Source of the DNA: Chryseobacterium elymi
Lineage (GTDB): Bacteria > Bacteroidota > Bacteroidia > Flavobacteriales > Weeksellaceae
Length of the DNA stretch: 64,000 nucleotides
Assembly (NCBI RefSeq): GCF_003385495.1
Contig: NZ_QNUH01000013.1
Location: 27,100-91,099 of the forward strand
Direction: 5' to 3'
Part shown: positions 44,744 through 53,816 of the stretch, piece after piece
How positions within the stretch are numbered: position 1 is the first letter of the stretch
How the letters are laid out: each line of letters starts with the position of its first letter
Position numbers and translations under genes: made by a program
Notes under the pieces: model-generated
What the model saw: the letters and a program-made list of their open reading frames with translations, nothing else
The model's database searches: none
What the model was told of the DNA's origin: nothing

Positions 44744-45133
44744 ATGAAAATTGAACATATTGCTTTCTGGGTAAAAAATCTGGAAAAGGTCAGAGAATTT
44801 TATCAGAAATATTTTGGAGCCGTTTCCAATGAGAAATATCATAATCCCGTAAAACATTTTCAGTCCTATTTTTTAAGTTTTGATAATGGATGCCGCCTGG
44901 AAATCATGACCAGACCGGATATTCAGGAAAGCAAAAATTCTTATGATGTCCAGCAATATGGGATCACTCATTTAGCATTCTCGACAGGCAGCAAAGAAAA
45001 AGTAGATGAACTGACAGAAATTTTAAGAAAAGACGGTTACACTATAGCCGGAGAACCGCGTACAACAGGCGACGGCTATTATGAAAGTGTTATTCTGGAT
45101 CCCGAAAACAATATTATCGAAATAACAGATTGA
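44744..45133 (+). CDS. VOC family (glyoxalase-like) protein
   Basis: The 129-residue metalloprotein has two beta-alpha-beta-beta-beta modules. It starts MKIEHIAFWVKNLEKV with the first metal-ligand His. HLAFSTGS carries the second and a Glu near the end (ENNIIEITD) the next. It may be a glyoxalase, dioxygenase or resistance protein; the sequence does not discriminate. The ATG at 44744 is preferred over an upstream one that adds 30 residues. Confidence 0.82.
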   Translation: MKIEHIAFWVKNLEKVREFYQKYFGAVSNEKYHNPVKHFQSYFLSFDNGCRLEIMTRPDIQESKNSYDVQQYGITHLAFSTGSKEKVDELTEILRKDGYTIAGEPRTTGDGYYESVILDPENNIIEITD

Positions 45134-45294
45134 TTTGCAATCTGAAAATAGGTTCACAGGATTAAAATATCTGCGACATCTGCGAGAGTAAAAATACAAC
45201 ATCAAATATCTAAGTCATATCATAAAGATTATTTAGCTGCCAATCACTCACATAAAAAATTTTATTCTCTGCAAAATAGTTTTATTTTTGTTAG

Positions 45295-45936
45295 ATGACA
45301 GAAACCAAATCACCATTTTTAGACACTATTTTTCTGCTTCGGAAAAGCGGCTGTATTACCGTTTTTTCAACTTTACATGAAATCTCAAAAAAAGAAGAAC
45401 AGGAAGCTGGTGATTATTTTGAAGCAGAATTGGAAAAAGAAAGACTGGAATTTTTATCTACTGAAATCCATTGCCATAAAGAAGCTGCAGTTTGGGCTGC
45501 GAAAGTTCTGTATTACAGTGCACAGCTCTACCTCATCCGTGAAAACACGGCAAAAGATCTGGATAAGCTGATCCCAAAACTGAAAATACCATCCGATACT
45601 TCCTCTATTTTGTCTGCAGATCTGTCACTAAGATTTCTTCCCCAGATCATAACTTTAATGCAAACTGCTGATCCTTATGATCCGTTGGTTAAAATTCTGG
45701 AAGATATTCTTACACAGTTTCATTATTCCGGAATTGGATATCATCTTAATCTGGAAAAAGTCAACTGGGAAAAAGAGCTGGAAGACAAAATCTACAGGAA
45801 ATTATATCTCGAAAGGATTGTTGAGAAGAAAGCCTATGCTCTTGCAGAAATCCCTTATATTAATCAACTCCTGTTGGCTGATTTTGGGCTGTATAAAGAT
45901 ACGTATTGGAGAGAATTAAAAATAATAACCGAATAA
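45295..45936 (+). CDS. bpX0-like component of a MoxR-vWA-beta-propeller system
   Basis: The 213-residue soluble helical protein has no catalytic motif that I see. It is the first gene of a six-gene operon that matches the bpX ternary systems (MoxR ATPase, vWA plus beta-propeller, bpX partners), so I call it bpX0-like by position. Segments such as AAVWAAKVLYYSAQLYLI are helical. A TATTTTTG -7 box ends only 4 bp before the ATG, so the message may be nearly leaderless or another promoter is used. Confidence 0.6.
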   Translation: MTETKSPFLDTIFLLRKSGCITVFSTLHEISKKEEQEAGDYFEAELEKERLEFLSTEIHCHKEAAVWAAKVLYYSAQLYLIRENTAKDLDKLIPKLKIPSDTSSILSADLSLRFLPQIITLMQTADPYDPLVKILEDILTQFHYSGIGYHLNLEKVNWEKELEDKIYRKLYLERIVEKKAYALAEIPYINQLLLADFGLYKDTYWRELKIITE

Positions 45937-45941
45937 AATTA

Positions 45942-47075
45942 ATGATACAAAATATTGCAAAACTTAATACCGTCCTCAACTACGTAAAAGATACTTTCGT
46001 AGGAAAAAATGATGTTGTAGATCTTTTGGGAATATGCCTTCTGGCCAAAGAAAATGCATTTCTGTACGGACCTCCGGGTACTGCAAAATCCGCTATCGTA
46101 AGAACACTGTCCAAAACAGTAAAAGATGGAAAAAACTTTGAATATTTATTAACCAGATTTACAGAACCGAACGAAATTTTCGGTCCTTTTGACATTCGTA
46201 AATTAAAAGAAGGGGAACTTCTCACCAACACCGAAGGCATGATGCCCGAAGCTTCACTGGTCTTCCTCGATGAGATATTCAATGCCAACTCTGCAATCCT
46301 TAATTCACTGCTGACCGCTTTGAATGAAAAAATCTTCAAAAGAGGAAAAGAAACAAAACATCTCCCGGCCCTCATGTTCGTAGGGGCCAGTAATGTTCTT
46401 CCGGAAGATGAATCTCTGAACGCATTATTTGACCGTTTTCTGGTTAGAATTAATGTTGATTACGTAAATCCTGAGCTGCTTCAGCAGGTACTTCTGGCCG
46501 GAAGAAAGCTGGAAAACCAGACAGAGAACAATATTCCTGAAATTCAGGCAGATGAAATCAGAGAGCTTCAGAATCTGTGTAAAACCATAGATCTGAGGCC
46601 CATCTACGAAGTCTATTTAAATACAATTATCAGCCTGAGAAATACAGGAATTACCATTTCCGACCGTAGAGCCGTAAAACTTCAGAACCTGATCGCAGCA
46701 AGCGCCCTGATTTGTGGAAGAAAGGAAGCTGTGCTTTCCGATCTTTGGGTCCTGAAACATATTTGGGATACAGAAGAACAGATCGAGATTCTGGAAGGCA
46801 TCATCAACAGAACCATTGAAAAAGACGATAACCCGAAATCTCATCCACAGGCGATGCAGAACAAAACTCCTAATCCGGAGGAAGTGATGAAGGACGTAAA
46901 AATCCTCGTGGAAAAATGGAACAGCGGAACGTTGAGTTTTGAAGAACAGAACGTGATCAAAGATAAATTGAGATACCTGCAGACCCGTTGCGACTGGATC
47001 AGAAATCCGGAGCAGAAGCAATATATCCAGCAAGAAATTGAAAGCTTATGGCAGAAAATCCTTCAAACGGTATAA
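45942..47075 (+). CDS. MoxR-type AAA+ ATPase
   Basis: The 377-residue ATPase has Walker A YGPPGTAKSAI (residues 42-52) and Walker B LVFLDEIFNANSAIL (about 106-120). It also has the sensor-1 region FVGASNVLPED and the arginine-finger stretch ALFDRFLVRI. MoxR ATPases act as chaperones that remodel vWA-domain partners. I chose the ATG at 45942, 5 bp after the previous stop; an upstream one overlaps that gene. It overlaps the next gene by 28 bp. Confidence 0.88.
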   Translation: MIQNIAKLNTVLNYVKDTFVGKNDVVDLLGICLLAKENAFLYGPPGTAKSAIVRTLSKTVKDGKNFEYLLTRFTEPNEIFGPFDIRKLKEGELLTNTEGMMPEASLVFLDEIFNANSAILNSLLTALNEKIFKRGKETKHLPALMFVGASNVLPEDESLNALFDRFLVRINVDYVNPELLQQVLLAGRKLENQTENNIPEIQADEIRELQNLCKTIDLRPIYEVYLNTIISLRNTGITISDRRAVKLQNLIAASALICGRKEAVLSDLWVLKHIWDTEEQIEILEGIINRTIEKDDNPKSHPQAMQNKTPNPEEVMKDVKILVEKWNSGTLSFEEQNVIKDKLRYLQTRCDWIRNPEQKQYIQQEIESLWQKILQTV

Positions 47076-47791
47076 AAGAATTCTGGGCAGAATTTCCCCG
47101 GGCCAATGAAGATTTTCTTGGGGCTATCCGGGACTGGAAAAATGTACAGATTGCAGTAGACGACGAGACGGTTTGGCTGAAAGACTTTACCGAAGAGCAG
47201 GCTGTATCCGCAGATATTCAGCAGCTTCCTAATTTCATACTGTACGAATTGCGCGATGGACTTTTGTTCAAAAAAGAGGCATTGGTACCAAGTAAAAAAA
47301 TGAGAACGGCCTTACTTTGGTCACCGATAGATAAAGCATTACGGCTTACATTTCCTGCTTCCAACAATAATTATTTTGGGATCAGCGAAAAAGTGGAAGT
47401 CAGATTGAAGCCGGGAAATGAAGAACATTCTGCCGTAGCACTCTTAAGTTCAATAACAGAAATTAAAGACAGCATTCCTGCACAGCCAAATTTCAAACTG
47501 GATAAAATAGAATGGGCAGTTATTGATGATAAAGCATTGTTTCTGGGAACACCGTTGCTGAGCCTGCCCGGAAAGACCTATTGGACCAGAGATGGCCATC
47601 TTTTACCTGCAGGTTTTGACTTTGAATTTAAAAATTTGAGTTCTCTTTTACAGCAGCAATATAATAAAGAGTCAGAAAAATGGCTGTTATGGAACGAAGA
47701 CGGTACTTATCTCCCTATTAAAAAAGGAGATTTCCGGCCATTATCTGTAAGTTCATTCCGTCTTACTGAAAAAACGAAAGAATGGATTTAA
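47048..47791 (+). CDS. bpX1-like component
   Basis: The 247-residue soluble protein contains WAEFPRANEDFLGAIRDW, the beta-rich middle LLSSITEIKDS and the late motif YWTRDGHLLPAGFDFEF. It agrees with the bpX1-type partners of MoxR-vWA systems as I remember them, but the exact Pfam assignment should be checked. It overlaps both neighbours (28 and 10 bp), consistent with tight translational coupling and a complex with fixed stoichiometry. Confidence 0.6.
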   Translation: MAENPSNGIKEFWAEFPRANEDFLGAIRDWKNVQIAVDDETVWLKDFTEEQAVSADIQQLPNFILYELRDGLLFKKEALVPSKKMRTALLWSPIDKALRLTFPASNNNYFGISEKVEVRLKPGNEEHSAVALLSSITEIKDSIPAQPNFKLDKIEWAVIDDKALFLGTPLLSLPGKTYWTRDGHLLPAGFDFEFKNLSSLLQQQYNKESEKWLLWNEDGTYLPIKKGDFRPLSVSSFRLTEKTKEWI

Positions 47792-50163
47792 CCGAATATT
47801 TCCAGTCATACGAAAACTACTTTTGGGAGTGGGAAACCGACGAGGATATCGCCGGAGATTCCGGGTATCATGACAATAACCTTGTCTCCATTCCCGGTGT
47901 TGGGGCTATAGCCTACAGACCTTACGTCATGGAAATCCTGAAAGAGCTTCAGCCACAGGGATGGCCTCCGTTTGGAGCCTTGCTGATGGTTTTGTATGCG
48001 ATGCAGGACGGTTATACCGATTTTGCAGGCCCTTTGAAACATACTGCCAATTTTCACAGCATCGGAAATTTTGAGTTTACTGCAGAAAAAAGCATCGAGT
48101 TCCTTGAAAAGCTGAAATCTATAAATAAAATCTATAAGCAGGGACAGAACAGAATTGTACTACTCCAGACAATTTTCCAGAATTCCCACAACAGGACAGC
48201 TCCCGGAAAGGCAGAAATGATTCTGACCACCTACTACAAAAGACCCCATGTGCTGGCAACTAGTGCAGGGAAAAAGTATGCCGGACCGTCAGCCATTAAC
48301 AGAGACTTGAGTACACTTAATCTACTGAATGAAAAATTCCCCACAGCCCAGTCTATTGTTGATGCCATGCGGGATCACATGGATGAACCGGAGTTGGATG
48401 ATGAAGTCGTGGAGGAAGAAACAACTGTAGAAACCGATAAAGATTTTATCCAGCAGCTAATTGAAGAGCCCAAAACATTTCAGGTAGGAAGCCTGATCAA
48501 AAGAATCTGGAGCGGACTGAGAATTCCTATGCGTCACCTTTCTCCCGGGGAGCAGCCCATTGGAGGGATCTCAGATATGGCTAATAAGGGTGAACTACAT
48601 AGAATGCTGCTGTCCGAATTTGCCAATGACGATGAGGTTTTCATGAACCGCGTGGCCAATAACGAAGCTCTGTATATCCAGAGAGAAATTCCGCCGGAAG
48701 AAAATATTTTTGAACGTATTATTTTAATTGATACTTCCCTGAAAAACTGGGGAACGCCTAAAGTATTGGCCTTTGCATCGGCTATTGCGGTGATCAGGCA
48801 TCCGAAAGCACATTCGGAGTGTAAGGTTTTTACCTTGGGACAGGCAGGTATATCCGTTTCTCTTGATAAACCGGAAAATGTTATCGAAACCCTGAATCTG
48901 GTCAGCCCCATTCTGGATGTTTCAGAAGCACTTGGGAAATTTTTTAATGAAGAGCATACCGAAAAAGAGCTTGAAGTTTTCTTCATTACTCACCAGGAAA
49001 ACCTTGCTGATGAAAAGACAAGGAAAGTGATCCACGAAAACAGGGACAGACTGAAATTCCTGATCACAACATCTTCAGATGGCGAACTGAATTTTTATAA
49101 ACATCATAAAGGAGCGCGCAAGCATATTCAGAAGATAAGGCTTCCGCTTCAGGAATTATGGGCCAATCCGCCACAGCGTAAGCAAAAGGTTCATAATGTT
49201 AACGGTAAAAAAACAGATCTGCCGCAAAACTATCCGATCCTGTTTCCGACTCCATCCAATAAAATTTCCCAGTTTCTCTATGAAGGCGAATTTTATATTT
49301 TGAGTTCAAAAAAACAGCTGTTGAAAACTTATCTTTCTGATAATTACTACGACCGAAATTCCTATGATTACTATAAAACCTATCATGGATGCGAAGTTTT
49401 AATAGAAGATATTTCTGTGAAACCAAGAGGAGAGTTTGCTCTCGCTAAAAACAAACAGCAGCATTTTATTTTATGTCAGTATCAGCCGGATAAAAAGCTT
49501 ATTTCAAAACTGAATCTCAACACAAAAGAATATTCCGAACAGAATGTTACCGGACTCAATATCCCCAGTTCATACCATCTGATCTATTTCGGAAGAAACT
49601 TTTACCTTCATCAGCCTATGAATTCTTCCCGTTATAAGATCAGTTTAGAAGGAAATATCTCTGTGGAATCCATATTTAACGATGATAGTGAAATAGATAA
49701 AAATATAGCAAAAGCAGAAGCAGAAGTTGTCAAACTGAATCGAAGCGGCATGAAAATAATCAGTAACTTCAATAAAATAGGAATCAATGAGAATAATAAT
49801 CTCGTCATTTCCGGAAATGAACTGTGCAGGCTGTATGACAACTCATTAAACCTTTATAAAAACAGATTTACGGTTAAAATCCCTGCAGAGCAGAACAAAA
49901 ATAAGTTTACATTTCAGGATGGCAGCGAGATCATTACGGATTCCCGCGGAATGCTTACTTTTAAAAGCAGCAATACCGGTATTCCTACATTTTATATTCC
50001 TTCCACGGAGTATGGATTTTTGGCCTTAGCAACCAATACAGAGTATGGAGGTTCGGAATATTACCTTCCGAAACAGACCCTGCTGAAAGTGAAGACTATG
50101 GAAGAAATGTATGCTCAGTATTTAACAGCATTTATTGATCAGATCCTGGATTATGGAGCTTAG
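47782..50163 (+). CDS. vWA and beta-propeller protein
   Basis: In the 793-residue protein, residues 1-300 are the N-terminal bpX-type region. A von Willebrand A domain (about 308-470) starts IILIDTSLKNWG. Its metal site is reduced to Asp317-x-Ser319, without the usual DxSxS. From about 500 to 780 repeated blades of YxxxSSKK- or FILCQYQPDKK-like strands suggest a beta-propeller. It is the scaffold recruited or remodelled by the MoxR ATPase. It overlaps the next gene by 11 bp. Confidence 0.75.
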   Translation: MDLTEYFQSYENYFWEWETDEDIAGDSGYHDNNLVSIPGVGAIAYRPYVMEILKELQPQGWPPFGALLMVLYAMQDGYTDFAGPLKHTANFHSIGNFEFTAEKSIEFLEKLKSINKIYKQGQNRIVLLQTIFQNSHNRTAPGKAEMILTTYYKRPHVLATSAGKKYAGPSAINRDLSTLNLLNEKFPTAQSIVDAMRDHMDEPELDDEVVEEETTVETDKDFIQQLIEEPKTFQVGSLIKRIWSGLRIPMRHLSPGEQPIGGISDMANKGELHRMLLSEFANDDEVFMNRVANNEALYIQREIPPEENIFERIILIDTSLKNWGTPKVLAFASAIAVIRHPKAHSECKVFTLGQAGISVSLDKPENVIETLNLVSPILDVSEALGKFFNEEHTEKELEVFFITHQENLADEKTRKVIHENRDRLKFLITTSSDGELNFYKHHKGARKHIQKIRLPLQELWANPPQRKQKVHNVNGKKTDLPQNYPILFPTPSNKISQFLYEGEFYILSSKKQLLKTYLSDNYYDRNSYDYYKTYHGCEVLIEDISVKPRGEFALAKNKQQHFILCQYQPDKKLISKLNLNTKEYSEQNVTGLNIPSSYHLIYFGRNFYLHQPMNSSRYKISLEGNISVESIFNDDSEIDKNIAKAEAEVVKLNRSGMKIISNFNKIGINENNNLVISGNELCRLYDNSLNLYKNRFTVKIPAEQNKNKFTFQDGSEIITDSRGMLTFKSSNTGIPTFYIPSTEYGFLALATNTEYGGSEYYLPKQTLLKVKTMEEMYAQYLTAFIDQILDYGA

Positions 50164-51859
50164 AATAAAACCTTTTCCGAAAAACAACTATCCTAAAAAA
50201 GGGCTTTTGATCAAAGACCCGTCGCCTTGCGTATGGCTTTATGAAATGGAAGTATTGGGAATAGATCTCAATAAAGTAAAATCTTATGCTATTCCGGCAG
50301 GTCAGCCTGATGTCTTGTACGGATGCTTGCTTGTATTTTATGATGAAGCTCCACAGGAAATCGGGAAAAATGCTTATTTCCAATGCGTTGATGACAGACT
50401 TTTTATTCCTGAGAATACCACATTTTATCCAAGGATCAACCCGGAAGACTGGAAGTCTATCGGCTCCCGGTTTGTTATTATGCATCCCGATTTTGGTTTT
50501 GTGAAGCTTTCAGAAGAAATTGACTGGATTTCTGTGCTAAATGAACCCGAAATAGCAGAAGGCAGAGTCAGAAAACCATCGAATGGGGTGAAAATACCTC
50601 AGCATATTGAAAGCTTTGCCGTTGAAATGGATGATGAAAAAGTTCTGGCAACCCTTCAGCAGCCGAGAAATGAAGAAGAATGGATGAAAAACCTGCCTTT
50701 TGACCTCAAAAAAGTGATGGCAGGAAATAAAAAAGAAATTGAAAAGTATTTAAAATATTTAGAAAAATATCCCGACAGAGCCGTAGAATTAGGAGTCCCT
50801 TTAGATATTATGGGGACTTCCCGTGGTGACGGTTTTGGAAAGTTCACTTTTGGAGACAGCTGGCTGAGTGCCCTGTTCGGAGGTTCGGACGATAAAAAAG
50901 AAACAGCCGGAAGCCGGAATTTCCGATGGATATTCTGGGGTGTTGTCGTGATGGCTATACTCTTAAGAATCTTTATGCCTTCAGATAAAGACAGAACCGT
51001 GAAAGAGGATTTTCTGGTTTCATCCGGTAAGATCATGAACGGAGCTGAAAAAGCACAGGCAGATATGATCGCTTATCAGTCAGGTGTGACGGATATTGAC
51101 ATGAAAATTGACTCTATTTACGGAAAAACAAGAAAAAAGCTTTCCAGTGAATATGTTGCGGCTGGTGCTGCCATGTCAAAAGACAAAAACGAAAGGGAGC
51201 AGTATAAAAAATCAGGTGGCAGAAACCTTGGAGAGGTTGGAAATGATATTGAAAAGCTCAATGCCAGAGAACAGAGCAGCAGGGACTCCCTGAAAATTAT
51301 TTATTCGAAAAAAATAACGAAACATCTGGTTCAGCAGGAAGCCACTATGAAACGCAGCATTTCAGATTCCCTCAAACAATACAGTAAGGGAAAGCCGGTT
51401 AATGGCGAAGTGGTAAAATTTGTTTTAAAGAAAAAACAGGCACTCGTAGCGGATTCTCTTGGAAAACTGTACGGAACACTTGATATAATGGATCTTCCAC
51501 CTACTCCTGTTAAAGATTCAAAAATAGGACAGCTTGAGTCTGGGGACAGCAGTTTACCTGAAAAAACAAAAGTTTCAGATATCCTGTATCTTGTGATTTT
51601 CATGTTTGGAGCAGTGGGGATTTATTCTTTCATCTTCAGAAGGAAATCACTGAACCTTGGCGGAGATAATGTGCCTTTATGGGTAAAGCTGATTCTGTCT
51701 GCCCTCCTTGTTTCCATGTTGGTCTATCTGTTTTTCCCATTGATAAAGATGTTCGGGTACAACTGGTTTGTATGGATCCTGGTGATCTGTGTCATCCTTC
51801 TTCTTTACCGCCTGTTCAGCGAAGATAAAACCATTTTAAATCCTGAAGATGATGAATAA
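50153..51859 (+). CDS. bpX-system membrane protein
   Basis: The product of about 568 residues has a soluble N-terminal region (1-260) containing MELRIKPFPKNNYPKKGLLI. A transmembrane helix near 262-280 follows, then a long charged extracytoplasmic stretch. Three more helices lie near 484-500, 515-535 and 540-556. It probably anchors the MoxR-vWA complex to the inner membrane. I chose the ATG at 50153 (18 bp inside the first possible start), which gives an 11-bp overlap like the neighbours. Confidence 0.7.
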   Translation: MELRIKPFPKNNYPKKGLLIKDPSPCVWLYEMEVLGIDLNKVKSYAIPAGQPDVLYGCLLVFYDEAPQEIGKNAYFQCVDDRLFIPENTTFYPRINPEDWKSIGSRFVIMHPDFGFVKLSEEIDWISVLNEPEIAEGRVRKPSNGVKIPQHIESFAVEMDDEKVLATLQQPRNEEEWMKNLPFDLKKVMAGNKKEIEKYLKYLEKYPDRAVELGVPLDIMGTSRGDGFGKFTFGDSWLSALFGGSDDKKETAGSRNFRWIFWGVVVMAILLRIFMPSDKDRTVKEDFLVSSGKIMNGAEKAQADMIAYQSGVTDIDMKIDSIYGKTRKKLSSEYVAAGAAMSKDKNEREQYKKSGGRNLGEVGNDIEKLNAREQSSRDSLKIIYSKKITKHLVQQEATMKRSISDSLKQYSKGKPVNGEVVKFVLKKKQALVADSLGKLYGTLDIMDLPPTPVKDSKIGQLESGDSSLPEKTKVSDILYLVIFMFGAVGIYSFIFRRKSLNLGGDNVPLWVKLILSALLVSMLVYLFFPLIKMFGYNWFVWILVICVILLLYRLFSEDKTILNPEDDE

Positions 51860-52871
51860 GCAGAAATTTATAGACAAATTCCTCATTGCATTTATGATCC
51901 TGGCGGTGTTTAAGATCATTGGTATCGCAGCACAGTTATTTCACGAAAGCTTTTGGAGTGTAGTGGGAACGCTGGTGATTTTTCTTGTCGTAGCTTTTAT
52001 AATCATGATTGTGATCACAGCTTTAAAAGATAAAGAACAGAACCTGAAAAATTCTGGAAGGAGAGGTTCCGGAAGTGGAAATTTTTATCTTGAAACCTCT
52101 TTATTTGATAGAATCAGAAATAAATATGAAGAGCTTGCCGAAAAATATATCGCTGAAAAGGATTATAAAAAAGCCGCAAAAGTGTATATGAATCTTCTTC
52201 AGGATAATTTTCGTGGTGCAAAAACACTGGAAAATGGAGGTTTTTACAACGAAGCAGCGGCAGTCTATCTAAAAAAACTAAACAATAAGTCAGAAGCAGC
52301 ATCCTGTTACGAAAAAGCAAAGCAGTACAAAAAAGCTATTGATCTGTATAAAGAAATGCAGCAGAAAGAAAAAGTAGGAGACCTCTACAAAGAACTGAAC
52401 GATATTAAAAATGCCCACAGCTACTATCAGATGGTGGCAGACGACTATACGGCCAACAGCCAGATGGTAAAAGCGTCTTTGGTATACAGCAAAAAAATGG
52501 AGCTGCCGGAAGAAGCCCAAAAAGTACTGTTGAAGGGTTGGAACGAAGATAAGGATGCATTCAACTGCCTGAATAATTATTTTGCCAATGTTTATGACAT
52601 CAAAAAACTCGAAACTGAAATTCAGAACCTTTATCAGAAAACACCTTCCTATAAAAAGACCATCTACCTTGAGGCAATGAAGCATGAATTTAAAAAAAAT
52701 CCAAAACTACAGCCTGTAATACGAAGTATCGCTTATGCAATTATTGCAGAAAAAGTGGGGACGCGTTCCGAGATTATTAACGAACTGAAACATTTCAACC
52801 CTGAGGATAGTGTGATCCTGAAAGATATTTCGAGGTTTAAAACAGGAAGGAATAAGATGTTGAGGAATTAA
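51849..52871 (+). CDS. membrane-anchored TPR-like protein
   Basis: The 340-residue protein has two N-terminal transmembrane helices (about 9-28 and 34-58). A solenoid of TPR-like repeats follows (AEKYIAEKDYKKAAKVY, then AAAVYLKKLNNKSEAASCY, then AKQYKKAIDLYKEM), suited to protein binding. It is the last gene of the bpX operon and overlaps the preceding one by 11 bp. Partner identity is unknown. Confidence 0.72.
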   Translation: MMNKQKFIDKFLIAFMILAVFKIIGIAAQLFHESFWSVVGTLVIFLVVAFIIMIVITALKDKEQNLKNSGRRGSGSGNFYLETSLFDRIRNKYEELAEKYIAEKDYKKAAKVYMNLLQDNFRGAKTLENGGFYNEAAAVYLKKLNNKSEAASCYEKAKQYKKAIDLYKEMQQKEKVGDLYKELNDIKNAHSYYQMVADDYTANSQMVKASLVYSKKMELPEEAQKVLLKGWNEDKDAFNCLNNYFANVYDIKKLETEIQNLYQKTPSYKKTIYLEAMKHEFKKNPKLQPVIRSIAYAIIAEKVGTRSEIINELKHFNPEDSVILKDISRFKTGRNKMLRN

Positions 52872-52982
52872 GATTGAAAGTTTAAGCAGAATTATGTTCT
52901 GTCAACAAAAACAAGGGAGCTGAGGGGCTTGATGCCACTTTGGTTTTATCTCTCTTCCCAGTGAGCAAAAGGAAGAATTTCA

Positions 52983-53011
52983 TTGCTCAAAAACAATTTT
53001 TCATATCTTTG
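52983..53011 (+). promoter_or_regulatory. promoter of leader ORF 1
   Basis: TTG at 52983-52985 and TATCTTTG at 53004-53011, with 18 bp between, match the Bacteroidota -33/-7 consensus closely. Transcription should start about 8 bp before the ATG of the leader ORF. Confidence 0.7.
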
Positions 53012-53023
53012 CGCCAGAAAATT

Positions 53024-53152
53024 ATGACACTACAAAGAGCACATATCAATGTAAATCTATGCGATAGCCCTTCAATAAAAGGATTATTCGGATACGAATG
53101 GATGATATGGAATGAGGCGAAATGTGCTTGCTTTGAAAATTATTTACAATAA
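53024..53152 (+). CDS. leader peptide 1: 42 residues using all 20 amino acids
   Basis: The ATG-started ORF lies directly after a consensus promoter and 28 bp before a 13-bp GC-rich hairpin. It encodes MTLQRAHINVNLCDSPSIKG and then a second half that includes YEWMIWNEAKCACF. Every one of the 20 amino acids occurs, with three Cys and two Trp. The segment GAGGCG (53114-53119), in the Asn-Glu-Ala codons, can pair with CGCCTC (53186-53191) of the terminator's 5' arm. The likely role is a sensing leader that couples translation to termination, not a functional protein. Regulation is inferred; composition and pairing are seen. Confidence 0.65.
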   Translation: MTLQRAHINVNLCDSPSIKGLFGYEWMIWNEAKCACFENYLQ

Positions 53153-53180
53153 ACCTGTAAAAATTTAAACAAAATACCGC

Positions 53181-53210
53181 AGAAACGCCTCGATAACTCG
53201 AGGCGTTTCT
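53181..53210 (+). terminator. attenuator hairpin 1
   Basis: AGAAACGCCTCGA pairs perfectly with TCGAGGCGTTTCT around TAAC; a discontinuous U-rich tail follows. Leader ORF 1 contains a GAGGCG that can invade the 5' arm. Confidence 0.75.
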
Positions 53211-53438
53211 TGTGTTTTAAGCCATAAATTATTTAGAATGGAAAAAAATAGCCATAAAAACAAAAAATTTTTAATTAACAATGAACATTTAATACGATAA
53301 ATAAGAGTGATAAGTAACCCGATGAGAGACAGTCATTTAGGTATTTAAGAAATCCGCAGGATATTGCGGATAGGTATTTCTTATGCTAAAATTTAAATTT
53401 AATTAATTGATTATCAATGTTTTAAATGAAAAATAAAT
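53211..53438. other. spacer between the two leader units
   Basis: AT-rich. It contains one further hairpin, 53347-53382: AAGAAATCCGCA pairing with TGCGGAT and ATTTCTT. That hairpin could be a structured part of the read-through RNA. No credible gene. Confidence 0.4.
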
Positions 53439-53469
53439 TTGTGAGTTAAAAAAAATCATACTTACTTTG
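53439..53469 (+). promoter_or_regulatory. promoter of leader ORF 2 and the tRNA array
   Basis: TTG at 53439-53441 and TTACTTTG at 53462-53469 are spaced 20 bp. The -7 box deviates at one position from TAnnTTTG. It would give a 5' leader of about 55-60 nt before the ATG at 53533. Confidence 0.55.
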
Positions 53470-53532
53470 CAACCGAAAATTGAAAGCAACAGGTTTTCAG
53501 GATTCAAAAACTTTTTAAATAACAGGAATATA

Positions 53533-53661
53533 ATGAAACAATTACATAACATATCTAATCAGTATTCGAGATTACACGGACAGGAGCCGAAAGGATATGC
53601 ATGTATCATTCTCGATAGTGAATTTATAGATAAAAGGTGCTTATATACGTGGATCAGCTAA
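53533..53661 (+). CDS. leader peptide 2: 42 residues, 19 amino-acid types
   Basis: The ORF encodes MKQLHNISNQYSRLHGQEPK, then GYACIILDSEFIDKRCLYTW and Ile-Ser. It is the same length as leader 1 and lacks only Val. All 14 amino acids assigned to the downstream array occur in it. The Arg-Cys-Leu codons hold AGGTGCT (53635-53641), identical to the 3' arm of the following terminator, so they can capture its 5' arm. The ORF stops 24 bp before that hairpin. It fits a general aminoacyl-tRNA-sensing attenuator. The stall-and-read-through mechanism is inferred. Confidence 0.65.
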   Translation: MKQLHNISNQYSRLHGQEPKGYACIILDSEFIDKRCLYTWIS

Positions 53662-53684
53662 TGATCTCTTACGTCAGAATATAC

Positions 53685-53713
53685 AGCACCTCCCAAAAAG
53701 AGGTGCTTTTTTT
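53685..53713 (+). terminator. attenuator hairpin 2 before the tRNA array
   Basis: AGCACCTC pairs with GAGGTGCT over a seven-base loop, with seven Ts at 53707-53713. tRNA-His begins at 53716, so no separate promoter fits between them. Transcripts of the array must read through this site or start within the hairpin. Confidence 0.85.
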
Positions 53714-53715
53714 AT

Positions 53716-53787
53716 GGTTTCTTTAGCTTATTTGGTAAAGCGCCGGTCTGTGGAACCGGAGAACAGGGTTCGATCCCCGAAGATACC
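53716..53787 (+). tRNA. tRNA-His (GTG)
   Basis: It has the extra G-1 opposite C73, the histidine identity pair. Acceptor GTTTCTT/AAGATAC has one T-T mismatch; D stem GCTT/AAGC; anticodon stem CCGGT/ACCGG with loop CTGTGGA. The T stem is weak (three firm pairs). The gene starts two bases after the attenuator T-run. Confidence 0.8.
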
Positions 53788-53816
53788 CAACACATGTGAA
53801 TGATGAATCTTGTGAA

